Below, one piece after another: positions 45,499 through 53,465 of a DNA stretch of 64,000 nt. Positions within the stretch are counted from its first letter, which is position 1, and every line of letters starts with the position of its first letter. Location of the stretch: the NCBI GenBank assembly GCA_018052705.1, contig JAGPMW010000004.1, positions 39,943 to 103,942 of the forward strand. The letters run 5' to 3'. Below the pieces are notes generated by a model. The model was not told the origin of the DNA. It saw only the letters and a list, made by a program, of their open reading frames with translations, and searched no databases. A program made the translations under genes and the position numbers. This DNA is from Selenomonas sp. (GTDB taxonomy: Bacteria > Bacillota > Negativicutes > Selenomonadales > Selenomonadaceae).

Positions 45499-45678
45499 AT
45501 GGCAGTACCAAAGCGCAAAATGTCCAAAGCCCGTCGCGATCAGCGCCGCGCAAATTGGAAGCTGGAAGCGCCAGGCTTCGTAGCCTGCCCGCAGTGCCAC
45601 GAGCCCAAAATGCCACATCATGTATGCCCGGAATGCGGCTACTATGATGGCAAAGAGGTCGTCAAGGCAGCAGAATAA
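45499..45678 (+). CDS. rpmF: 50S ribosomal protein L32
   Basis: 59 residues. The N-terminal [20 protein letters not shown] is the L32 signature. Two CxxC pairs (CPQCHEPK and [12 protein letters not shown]) form the zinc ribbon of the zinc-containing L32 form. Start ATG 45499 is eight bases after GGAGGTG. The usual upstream partner (DUF177/YceD) and downstream plsX-fab genes are not adjacent here; the gene stands alone with its own promoter and terminator. Confidence 0.96.
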   Translation: MAVPKRKMSKARRDQRRANWKLEAPGFVACPQCHEPKMPHHVCPECGYYDGKEVVKAAE

Positions 45679-45681
45679 TGC

Positions 45682-45733
45682 TTGCAATAAAAATAGCAGG
45701 ACATCGAAAGATGCCCTGCTATTTTTATTGCAA
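45682..45733. terminator. Long bidirectional terminator between rpmF and alcohol dehydrogenase
   Basis: TTGCAATAAAAATAGCAGG (45682-45700) pairs perfectly with 45715-45733, with an inner CATC-GAAA-GATG hairpin, then TTTTT on the plus strand. The minus strand stem also ends in a T-rich arm. It serves two convergent genes. Confidence 0.85.
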
Positions 45734-45778
45734 TTTTTCCATCAGCTCTCTGCTGAGAAATAAGAATAAATGACACAA

Positions 45779-46960
45779 TTAGAAATCTACGCGTGTACCA
45801 TAATATGCTGCCTTCAGCAGCTTCGCCATCTCTGGCGGCGTAATCTTGCGCGGGTTGGCCAGCGTACAGGCATCGCCAACTGCCAGCTCTGCCACATGAT
45901 CCAATTTTTGCAGGAACTCTGCCTCGACGATTCCAAATTCCTGCAGCGTATGCGGAATGTTGAGGGCTGAGTTATACTGATCAATCTTCGTGCAAAGAGC
46001 CTCGACCAAAGCTGCATCCGAATCGCCCTTAAGTCCAATATGACGGGCAATCAGAGCATACCGCGCGGCCGTAGTCTCATCCTTCGCATTAAACCGGATA
46101 ACAAACGGCAAATAGATTGCATTCGCGCAGCCATGTGGGATATGGCCAGTACTATAGGCTGGCCCCGTCTTGTGGGCCAGTGAATGCGTGATCCCCAGCA
46201 AAGCATTGCTGAAGGCCATCCCGGCCAGACACTGCGCATAATGCATCTGCTCGCGAGCAGACTTATCGCCACGGAAAGATGCCTGCAGATACTGGTCCAC
46301 CATCATAATGGCCTGCGTGGCAAGCGGGTCCGTAAACGGACAATGCAACACAGAAACATACGCCTCAATCGCATGCGTCAGTGCATCCATTCCCGTATGC
46401 GCCGTAAGCTTGGGCGGCATGGTCTCTGCCAAAGCTGGGTCGACCAATGCGATATCCGGCGTGATATTGAAATCCGCCAGCGGATATTTCGTTCCCTTCT
46501 CCGTATCCGTAATGACCGAAAACGCCGTAACCTCCGTTCCCGTTCCTGATGTAGAAGGAATCGCCAGGAAGCGGGCCTTCTTGCGCAGTGTTGGGAAGGA
46601 GAATGGCTGGATGAGTGACTCGAAATCCGTATCCGGATATTCATAAAACACCCACATAGCCTTGGCCGCATCAATCGGTGAACCGCCGCCCATCGCAATG
46701 ATCCAGTCGGGCTCAAACTCGCGCATCTTGGCCGCACCATTCAGGACCGTCTGCACCGAAGGGTCCGGCTCAATATTCTCGATAAACTCAGTCTCGATCC
46801 CTGCCTCCTTCAGATACGCCAGCACCTTATCCACAAAGCCAAAGCGACGCATTGATCCGCCCCCGAGAACGAGTACAGCCCTCTTGCCATCGAGTTTCCT
46901 GAGTTCCTCGATAGCACCCTCTCCCCAGTAGATATCGCGTGGCAACGTAAACCTGTTCAT
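45779..46960 (-). CDS. Iron-containing alcohol dehydrogenase
   Basis: 393 residues, Fe-ADH (group III) family with NAD(P)-binding GGGSPIDAAKA and TSGTGTEVT. Metal ligands are the Asp in LVDPALAETMP, His in GMDALTHAIEAYVS, and the His residues in ITHSLAHKTGPAYSTGHIPHG. Closest in feel to butanol dehydrogenase/lactaldehyde reductase types; the substrate cannot be fixed. It would recycle NADH by reducing an aldehyde during fermentation. Single gene with TATAAT about 30 bases upstream on the minus strand. Confidence 0.9.
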   Translation of the reverse strand: MNRFTLPRDIYWGEGAIEELRKLDGKRAVLVLGGGSMRRFGFVDKVLAYLKEAGIETEFIENIEPDPSVQTVLNGAAKMREFEPDWIIAMGGGSPIDAAKAMWVFYEYPDTDFESLIQPFSFPTLRKKARFLAIPSTSGTGTEVTAFSVITDTEKGTKYPLADFNITPDIALVDPALAETMPPKLTAHTGMDALTHAIEAYVSVLHCPFTDPLATQAIMMVDQYLQASFRGDKSAREQMHYAQCLAGMAFSNALLGITHSLAHKTGPAYSTGHIPHGCANAIYLPFVIRFNAKDETTAARYALIARHIGLKGDSDAALVEALCTKIDQYNSALNIPHTLQEFGIVEAEFLQKLDHVAELAVGDACTLANPRKITPPEMAKLLKAAYYGTRVDF

Positions 46961-47139
46961 AATGATTCCTCCTTTACGAATTTTCTTACTTTATTATAAC
47001 ACATTACGACTTATAAATACCCCCTGTTACGATAAAAAGATATTTTTTTCACAAACAATCTTCTGCAGAAGAAATCAGCCCTTCACTTGCTCACTCAGCC
47101 CACAGCCTGCCACAGACTATGATAATATTACGTTTTTCC

Positions 47140-47169
47140 TTTACAACAAAGATATATCTGTGCTATAAT
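47140..47169 (+). promoter_or_regulatory. Promoter of tRNA-Ser
   Basis: TTTACA (47140-47145), 18-base spacer, TATAAT (47164-47169), 20 bases before the tRNA. Confidence 0.7.
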
Positions 47170-47189
47170 ATTTCTGTTCGCGAGAACAC

Positions 47190-47277
47190 GGAGAGGTGTC
47201 CGAGTGGTCGAAGGTGCTTGACTCGAAATCAAGTGTACCGCAAGGTACCGTGGGTTCGAATCCCACCCTCTCTGCCA
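47190..47277 (+). tRNA. tRNA-Ser (anticodon CGA)
   Basis: 88 bases. Acceptor GGAGAGG pairs with CCTCTCT (first pair G-U). The D arm is TGTCCGAGTGGTCGAAGG. The anticodon loop CTCGAAA gives CGA, reading UCG. A long class II variable arm (TACCGCAAGGTA) is present, and the T loop is TTCGAAT. The CCA end is encoded. It is followed by a terminator. Confidence 0.96.
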
Positions 47278-47289
47278 TTGAGAATATCA

Positions 47290-47319
47290 GGCTTATGACG
47301 ATTGTCATAAGCCTTTTTT
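47290..47319 (+). terminator. Intrinsic terminator of tRNA-Ser
   Basis: GGCTTATGAC and GTCATAAGCC form a perfect 10-bp stem around a 4-base loop, followed by TTTTTT. Confidence 0.9.
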
Positions 47320-47359
47320 CGTGCGTTTACCAAAAAAGCTTAATATTATTCGTACAAAT

Positions 47360-47387
47360 AAAAAAGCTGCCGCGGCTGCGACAGCTA
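47360..47387 (-). terminator. Intrinsic terminator of the 3D-domain gene
   Basis: On the minus strand a 9-bp stem (AGCTGTCGC with GCGGCAGCT, one U-G pair) closes an AGCC loop and is followed by TTTTTTATT, just after the stop at 47394. Confidence 0.8.
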
Positions 47388-47393
47388 AAAAGA

Positions 47394-47990
47394 CTATTCC
47401 ATAATATAAACTTCGAGATTCCTGCGGCCAAAAGACAAGGCTTCTTTACGCGTATCAAAAGCAACATCAATCCGATTGCCCTTGATTGCACCGCCAATAT
47501 CCTCAGCCACAGCTTCCCCATAACCGGGAATGAACACCCGGGTCCCCATCGGGAGAATGTCCGGATCGACCGCAATCACACCATGCCGGACCAGTGTTCC
47601 CATCGCCGTATGCGGCGTATTACCGGGATCCTGTGAACTATAGGCCGTAGCGGACACACGCAGAACCCGCCCGCTATGACGCGCAGGCTCCGTCGGAGGG
47701 TCGTAGTCTGCGCCTCCGGACAGCACCCGGTAGGTACCGTTGCCACAAATACCATCAACAGTAAGATTATTATCCTGCTGAAAATGGCGGATTGCCGCTA
47801 CCGTATTCGGCCCGCAGATGCCGTCCGCGCTATCCGCAAGATATCCCTGCTCAATCAACAGACTTTGCACCTGGCGTACCGATTCCCCGCGCGATCCACC
47901 CCTGACCAGGATCGAGGCAGCCATGGCCACAGAAGAGATACATACAAAAATAAGGGTAACCACCATAGAAAGGATTATTCGTTTCTTCAA
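47394..47990 (-). CDS. Peptidoglycan-binding and 3D-domain cell-wall protein
   Basis: About 198 residues. Signal peptide (through SVAMAA), peptidoglycan-binding domain type 1 (RGESVRQVQSLLIEQGYL, GICGPNTVAAIRHFQQDNNL; about 32-90), then a 3D domain (RVSATAYSSQDPG, GVIAVDPDILPMGTRVFI, EDIGGAIKGNRIDVAFDT) with the three catalytic-like Asp residues. This YocH/Rpf-like fold cleaves glycan strands as a putative lytic transglycosylase. TTG 47990 sits five bases after AGGTGG; a GTG at 47999 is inside that Shine-Dalgarno. Confidence 0.87.
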   Translation of the reverse strand: MKKRIILSMVVTLIFVCISSVAMAASILVRGGSRGESVRQVQSLLIEQGYLADSADGICGPNTVAAIRHFQQDNNLTVDGICGNGTYRVLSGGADYDPPTEPARHSGRVLRVSATAYSSQDPGNTPHTAMGTLVRHGVIAVDPDILPMGTRVFIPGYGEAVAEDIGGAIKGNRIDVAFDTRKEALSFGRRNLEVYIME

Positions 47991-48118
47991 TAAAACCACC
48001 TCTCAAAATTACCAGACTTTATTCTTCTAATATATCTATATACGATATCAAACCGTACTTTCCTTACTTTATCACAGGCCAAACTTTCTCGTCAAATAAA
48101 GGAAAACTCTTCCGATTT

Positions 48119-48868
48119 CTACAACTTCTCAGCCAACATATCCGCCGCAGCCAGCAGCCCCGCAATCATCGCTGACGGCCGTGGCGGACAGCCGGGTACA
48201 TAAAGATCGACTGGTACGACCTTATCCGCTGCACCGACGATCGCGTAGCTGCTGCCATAGGTCTCCCCACCGGCCGCACAGGAACCGCAGGCCATGACGA
48301 GCCGCGGTTCCGGCATCGCTTCGTAGGTCATCTTCAGCGCCTGTTCCAGATGACGAGTGACCGTCCCCGTGACCATCAGCAAGTCAGCATGACGCGGCGA
48401 TGCGTCGAAATGAACGCCATAGCGATGCAGATCATATACCGGATTAGACATGGCCCCCATCTCAAAATCGCAGGCATTACAAGAACCGGCATCCAGATGA
48501 CGGACATGCAGCGATCGGCCCAGCCGCTGGCAGATGACCGCTGCCGTAACCTCCTGCGCCGTCTCAAGCAAAAAAGGCATCGCGTCTACTGGCGAATGAT
48601 GCAGCAGCCCCTGAGCCCCCGCAGCTCCCTGCACGGCTTTCTCAACGCAGCGTCCGCAAAAGATGCAACGCCGATAATTAATCCGATAACCATCAGCTGA
48701 TGCTTCATCAATCTGAAAAGCCTGCACTGGACAGGCACTGGCACAGGTGCCAGCCAGCGACCCCGGACATTTACCGGCCAGTTGCCCGCGAAAGCGCTCA
48801 CTGCCGGACAGGCAGACCGGCTCTGTTGCTATCTTATCTTTCAGTATTCTTTGGATTACTTTAAACAT
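48119..48868 (-). CDS. hyfI: Group 4 hydrogenase small subunit fused to an N-terminal ferredoxin domain
   Basis: 249 residues. N-terminal ferredoxin-like region (about 20-80) with Cys clusters CPGSLAGTCASACP and CIFCGRCVEK, resembling a reduced HyfH/HycF. The C-terminal NuoB/HycG-type small subunit (about 100-249) carries CNACDFEM, ACGSC and PGCPPRP, the four Cys of its proximal [4Fe-4S] cluster. In E. coli these are two proteins (HyfH, HyfI). It is the last gene of the hydrogenase operon, 13 bases after the large subunit gene. Confidence 0.88.
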   Translation of the reverse strand: MFKVIQRILKDKIATEPVCLSGSERFRGQLAGKCPGSLAGTCASACPVQAFQIDEASADGYRINYRRCIFCGRCVEKAVQGAAGAQGLLHHSPVDAMPFLLETAQEVTAAVICQRLGRSLHVRHLDAGSCNACDFEMGAMSNPVYDLHRYGVHFDASPRHADLLMVTGTVTRHLEQALKMTYEAMPEPRLVMACGSCAAGGETYGSSYAIVGAADKVVPVDLYVPGCPPRPSAMIAGLLAAADMLAEKL

Positions 48869-48880
48869 AATTCTCTCCTA

Positions 48881-50401
48881 TCAGCGGTCCAGGCAGGCAT
48901 AGCAGAGCTCGAAACTCTTGTTGATGAGCGGGAAATCCGGAATGATGTCTCCCTGTACAGCAATCGGCAATGCGGGCCAGTTCGGATAGGAAGCACTCCG
49001 GACGAAAATGCGGTCAATCCGCCCCGCCCCATCAAGGGCCACATAATGAAGGTTGCTGCCCCGAGCCGACTCACTGATCCCCCAATTCTCGCCGGCCCGA
49101 GCCGGTACTTCAACCGTCAGCTCGGCTGACGCCTCTGACAGCAGGCCGAGCAACTGCTGCACCAGCCTGCAGCTCACCTGCAGCTCATCAATGCGGACGG
49201 CCAGCCGGGCAGCTACATCGCCACTCCGCGCCGTAACGACATGGAAATCCAGCTCATGATAGCTGCCGTAATCGAAATCCTGACGGCTGTCATGAGCAAA
49301 ACTGCTGGCACGGGCGCCAACACCGACCATCGCCAGATCAACAGCCGTCTTATGCCGCACGATACCGGTAGTCCGGATACGGTTCTGAAAATTATCCTGC
49401 TCCGCAAACATGTTGGCAAGATCAGCAACATTGACTGCCACCTGCTGCAGACAAGTCCGAATGGACTGCTGCAGCCCCGAGGGAATATCCATCGACACTC
49501 CGCCCGGAATAATCATACCGCGCAGGAAACGATTGCCCGCCAGCTCTTCCTGCAGCCGCATCATACTCTCTTTCGTCCGCTCCCCCAGACTAATAGCCGG
49601 AGCAAAACCAACACCACCCGGTATATTGCCTAAATCCCCGACATGGTTCGTAATGCGCTCGATCTCCAGCAGCAGCGTCCGGATCAGTTCCGCCCGCCTC
49701 GGCACCGTCACGCCGGCAATCTTTTCGACAGCCTGACAAAAACTCCAGGTGTTCGCCACAGTGCAGGCCCCGCAGATACGCTCCACAACCGGCAAGGCCT
49801 CCCACGGCGTCTTCCCTTCCATGACCTTTTCCAGGCCACGATGCGTGAAGAACAATTTTGCATCAAGCTGCAGCATGGACTCGCCAGCCTGACTAAACCG
49901 GAAATGTCCGGGTTCGATGATTCCCGCATGGATAGGCCCTACTGGTACCTCAAAGACGCCCTCGCCATGCGCCACGTTCATAGGGATCTGACAGGCAGCC
50001 TGCTCATTGCCGGCGCGCACTTTGGCATCCTTGGCAACCGACTTGCGCAGCGGATGAAAATCCTTTGGGAATGATTCGTGCAGCACCAGCGGTCTGGGAT
50101 CAGGGTGCCCCAACGGCACGATGCCAAACATGTCCCGGATTTCCCGCTCGTACCAGGCTGCTGCTGGCAGCGCCGGGGTCAACGATTCATAGCTCAGCTC
50201 AGCATCAGCCGGAAAAAGCGCTTTAAGCATGACCATCCGCCGTTCTTCCGGAAGCTCAAACAGGCAATAGATGGCATAGCCCGCTCCCTTTCGTGTCTCA
50301 TCCCGCCCAAACATGGCAGCCAGCGGATGCCGGCCGCCAGCTGACAGGCGCCTTGCAGCAGATTGCAGCTCCGCTGCTTTGATTTCTATTATCCCATCCA
50401 T
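48881..50401 (-). CDS. hyfG: Group 4 [NiFe] hydrogenase large subunit with NuoC-like N-terminal domain
   Basis: 506 residues. A NuoC/30-kDa-like domain (about 40-120, WYEREIRDMFGIVPLGHPDP) precedes a NuoD/HycE large subunit (150-506). L1 motif ERICGAC supplies C210 and C213, but the usual His four residues later is Asn217. The L2 motif is ELCYACLDR (C500, C503), with Glu-Leu where Asp-Pro is usual. The protein ends at this Arg with no cleavable C-terminal peptide. All four Ni-binding Cys are present. Shares one base (TGATG) with hyfF. Confidence 0.87.
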   Translation of the reverse strand: MDGIIEIKAAELQSAARRLSAGGRHPLAAMFGRDETRKGAGYAIYCLFELPEERRMVMLKALFPADAELSYESLTPALPAAAWYEREIRDMFGIVPLGHPDPRPLVLHESFPKDFHPLRKSVAKDAKVRAGNEQAACQIPMNVAHGEGVFEVPVGPIHAGIIEPGHFRFSQAGESMLQLDAKLFFTHRGLEKVMEGKTPWEALPVVERICGACTVANTWSFCQAVEKIAGVTVPRRAELIRTLLLEIERITNHVGDLGNIPGGVGFAPAISLGERTKESMMRLQEELAGNRFLRGMIIPGGVSMDIPSGLQQSIRTCLQQVAVNVADLANMFAEQDNFQNRIRTTGIVRHKTAVDLAMVGVGARASSFAHDSRQDFDYGSYHELDFHVVTARSGDVAARLAVRIDELQVSCRLVQQLLGLLSEASAELTVEVPARAGENWGISESARGSNLHYVALDGAGRIDRIFVRSASYPNWPALPIAVQGDIIPDFPLINKSFELCYACLDR

Positions 50402-51909
50402 CAGGAAATCCCTCCTAAAACGATCTGTGCCGCTGCCGTAATCAGCGGACCAACATAAGGAACCTCAGGCAGCAGTCCGCTGACCACGCCGCTGCCGAGC
50501 AGCAGTACCATAAGCACAACTGCATCCAGCCGCCCAATGAGTTCACCCGCAGATTTACGCGAAGGCTTGCCTCCCAGCATGCGCAGGGCATGATAGAGAA
50601 TCCCGATCAGCATGCCGGCCAGTAAAATCAGCGCCAGAATACCCAGCCCAGGCTGACCGCCTTGAAAAAAACCAGCCAAAATATAAAACTTACTAAAGAA
50701 GATGCCCATCGGCGGCATGCCGAGAATCCCCACAATGCCCAGCAACCAGAACAGCGCCGTACGCGGTGCCTGCTGGAACATGCCGTGAATACGCATCATA
50801 TTCTTGGTTCCGTAAGCTTCCATGATCGTACCCGCGGTATAGAACAAGGCATATTTGACTAGTGCATGATTGAGCATATGCAGCAACGAAGCCTCGACTG
50901 CCACGGGAATAAACAGTCCGAAACCAGCGGCCATCAGTCCGAAATTCTCCATCGAAGAATAGGCCAGCATACGTTTAATATCGCGTTGCACGACCACAAA
51001 CGGAATGGCCAGCGCAATTGTCAGCAGTCCAAAGAACAGGAATAAGCCGCTGATAAAGCCCATGCCAACTGCCGGCATGATAATAATGACATTGCGCAGC
51101 AGTACATAGATGGCGCAAATGCAAAGAGATCCCGAGAGCAGACCGCTCGTCAATGCCGGCGCCTCCGAATGTGCATCCGGCAGCCAGGCATGCATCGGTG
51201 CCAAACCGACCTTCGTGCCGTAGCCGACGAACAGGAAACAAAACGCCACCTTGGCCAGCGCCGGATTCAGAGCACTGCCATTAGCGGCCAGATACTGCCA
51301 GTCCAGCGCCTGCGCACCGCCAAGTGCCAGAATCTGCGCATAGTAGAGCAGGATAGTTCCGAGCAGAGCCAGACAGATGCCGACTGTACAGACCATGACA
51401 TATTTCCAGGCTGCCTCGAGCGAAGTCTTGGTGAACTTGAATGCCACCAGCAGCGCGGACACCAGCGTCGTAGCCTCAATAGCTACCCACATCAGCCCCA
51501 GATTATCCACCAGAACCACCAGCAGCATGGTCCAGACAAAAAGATGTGACAACGCATAAAACCGGCCTTCCAGTCGGCCGAACCGCCGCAGATAACCATA
51601 TCGGATATTCGTGTCGCGATCCAGATAGGCCTTGCTCGTCCAGGCAAACGCCAGATAAAGCGCCGTGACAATCAGCAGCATCCAGAGGCCCAGCGCATCC
51701 AGATAGAAATAGCCAAACGCCGCCGGCTCTGCCGGGTCAAATGACAACAGCAGCTCGAGTGCTGCCACAGCCACCGCCGTCGCGGTCAGACGGTTCAGCC
51801 AGTGCAGCACCGTATTGCTGCCGATATTCATGGCCGACAGGATACTGAAGACCACCGGCAAAGCCAATATCGTATATACCAGTTCCGGTATTGTAAACAT
51901 AGAAATCAT
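50401..51909 (-). CDS. hyfF: Hydrogenase membrane subunit HyfF (NuoN/M-like)
   Basis: 502 residues with about 14 membrane helices, of the NuoL/M/N antiporter-like family. The conserved quinone-oxidoreductase block includes ATTLVSALLVAFKFTKTSLEAAWKY, GLAPMHAWLPDAHSEAP and DIKRMLAYSSMENFG with the Lys and Glu of the proton path. It would pump ions coupled to hydrogenase turnover. Start 51909 (ATG) or the ATG three codons later are both possible. Confidence 0.87.
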   Translation of the reverse strand: MISMFTIPELVYTILALPVVFSILSAMNIGSNTVLHWLNRLTATAVAVAALELLLSFDPAEPAAFGYFYLDALGLWMLLIVTALYLAFAWTSKAYLDRDTNIRYGYLRRFGRLEGRFYALSHLFVWTMLLVVLVDNLGLMWVAIEATTLVSALLVAFKFTKTSLEAAWKYVMVCTVGICLALLGTILLYYAQILALGGAQALDWQYLAANGSALNPALAKVAFCFLFVGYGTKVGLAPMHAWLPDAHSEAPALTSGLLSGSLCICAIYVLLRNVIIIMPAVGMGFISGLFLFFGLLTIALAIPFVVVQRDIKRMLAYSSMENFGLMAAGFGLFIPVAVEASLLHMLNHALVKYALFYTAGTIMEAYGTKNMMRIHGMFQQAPRTALFWLLGIVGILGMPPMGIFFSKFYILAGFFQGGQPGLGILALILLAGMLIGILYHALRMLGGKPSRKSAGELIGRLDAVVLMVLLLGSGVVSGLLPEVPYVGPLITAAAQIVLGGIS

Positions 51910-51918
51910 CCCGTCCTA

Positions 51919-52548
51919 TTATCCTTTCAGTTTCTTCATGACAGTCGTATCCGTGGTCATGAACGAAAGACTCATGCGATTCGTCAAAATGACCAGTACG
52001 GCAACGGCAATGAGTACGTCGAGGAAAACTCCCAGCTCCACCACCAATGGCAAACCATCAGTAATCAGCAGTCCCAGCAGATAAATGCCATTTTCCAGCG
52101 TTATGAGCCCCACCATCTGCAAGATGGCCCGTTTACGCATGACCATCAATGTCAGCCCCGTCATGATCATCAGGACCGAACCAGCAATAATGCTGCGCCC
52201 CGGCGTCCCCGGCAGCAGACGATCCACCAGCAGATATCCCATAATCAGGAACAGGGCCGCCGCCAGCGTTGAATAATTTACATTGATATCCGAATAGATT
52301 TCCCGGGCATCGGTAATCCGGCCAATCAGCCGCAGCATCGCGCCCGGAATGAACAGCACCTTCACCAGCAGGGTCAGCAGTCCCGGCAGCAGGGCATGCA
52401 GTCCGCCGCCCGCCCCAAGGCCGATAACCAGACAGGCTCCGGCAATAATGCCGGACTGCGCGGCCAGGCAGTACACGGCCCGCCGCAATTCCATAATACG
52501 CGTCTGCAGAAAGACAACAAAGATCAGTAAAACCACTAAATATTCCAT
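51919..52548 (-). CDS. hyfE: Hydrogenase membrane subunit HyfE (NuoK-like)
   Basis: About 209 residues with roughly six hydrophobic helices (MEYLVVLLIFVVFL, AAALFLIMGYLLVDRLLP, GLTLMVMRKRAILQMVGLIT, ENGIYLLGLLI), matching HyfE/NuoK-like subunits, including the ENGIYL segment with a buried Glu. ATG 52548 follows AGGAGG at five bases; a TTG at 52569 lies before that site. It sits between hyfC and hyfF; hyfD, which lies between them in E. coli, is missing. Confidence 0.83.
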   Translation of the reverse strand: MEYLVVLLIFVVFLQTRIMELRRAVYCLAAQSGIIAGACLVIGLGAGGGLHALLPGLLTLLVKVLFIPGAMLRLIGRITDAREIYSDINVNYSTLAAALFLIMGYLLVDRLLPGTPGRSIIAGSVLMIMTGLTLMVMRKRAILQMVGLITLENGIYLLGLLITDGLPLVVELGVFLDVLIAVAVLVILTNRMSLSFMTTDTTVMKKLKG

Positions 52549-52558
52549 CCTGTCCTCC

Positions 52559-53464
52559 TCACTCCGCAATCAGGGAAACAACCAGCAGGATCACGGCCGC
52601 AGCCAGATATACCCGCACCTTGAACAGCCGCATCTTATTATTGAGTGTCTCCACAATGCCGATAAATAACGTCCCCAATATTACCTTGATGGCCACTGGC
52701 AGCGACAATGGCAGATAGAGTGTACTGAACAACACGAGAAAAATCAGGATTTTTAGCATGCTGCCCCAGTGAATCAACGCCAGCAGACGGCCAGAATACT
52801 CCAGTGTCATGCCTTCGTGGATCATCGTCAGTTCCAGATGTGTATCCGGATTATCCACCGGCAGACGGCTGTTCTCGGCCAGCATGACCAGGAAGAACGC
52901 CACGCCGGTCAGCACCGCCGGCACCGTGAAATAGAACGTATCAAAATCAATAACCATACGGGTCAATGTCGTCGACTGATAGCGCAGTGCATTGACAAGC
53001 ACTGCCAGCATGACCGCCGGCTCGACCAGCACCGAAATGTATATTTCGCGGGAACCGCCCATATCACCAAAAGCCGTGCCCGAATCCATCGCGCCCAGCA
53101 CCATGAAGAAGCGTCCCAGCGCAAGCAGATAGACGAAAACAAACGCATCCCCACAGCTAAGGCCTCCCGTACCGGGCTGCAGCAAACTGAGCAGCAGACC
53201 CGGGACCATGCCTGCCGCCAGTACTGCTGTCCCAAAATATACCGCCGGTGCCAGCACAAACAGCCAGCTGGTATACGGGGTCAGGATTGCCGGCTTGCGC
53301 CACCACTTCCAAAGATCGAAATATTCCTGCAGGATACTGGCCCCCTGCCGCTTCTGCAGAATTGCTTTGGTTTTGTTGATGATCCCGGTCACCAGTGGTG
53401 CAAAGATACACAACAGCAATGCCTGTGCCAGACTAGTTCCCATGGTTTGCAATAAAACAGTCAT
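52559..53464 (-). CDS. hyfC: Hydrogenase membrane subunit HyfC (NuoH-like)
   Basis: 301 residues, about eight membrane helices, NuoH/HycD family. It carries NKTKAILQKRQGASILQEY near the N-terminus and the functionally important ENSRLPVDNPDTHLELTMIHEG acidic loop, which couples the hydrogenase arm to the membrane arm. Stop of hyfB and start of hyfC are separated by one base. Confidence 0.9.
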   Translation of the reverse strand: MTVLLQTMGTSLAQALLLCIFAPLVTGIINKTKAILQKRQGASILQEYFDLWKWWRKPAILTPYTSWLFVLAPAVYFGTAVLAAGMVPGLLLSLLQPGTGGLSCGDAFVFVYLLALGRFFMVLGAMDSGTAFGDMGGSREIYISVLVEPAVMLAVLVNALRYQSTTLTRMVIDFDTFYFTVPAVLTGVAFFLVMLAENSRLPVDNPDTHLELTMIHEGMTLEYSGRLLALIHWGSMLKILIFLVLFSTLYLPLSLPVAIKVILGTLFIGIVETLNNKMRLFKVRVYLAAAVILLVVSLIAE

Positions 53465-53465
53465 C

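Noticed and set aside
45020..47100. Rex- or FNR-like half sites near the alcohol dehydrogenase and elsewhere
   Set aside because: Only half sites such as TTGTGA are present; no full dyad, so no regulator assigned.
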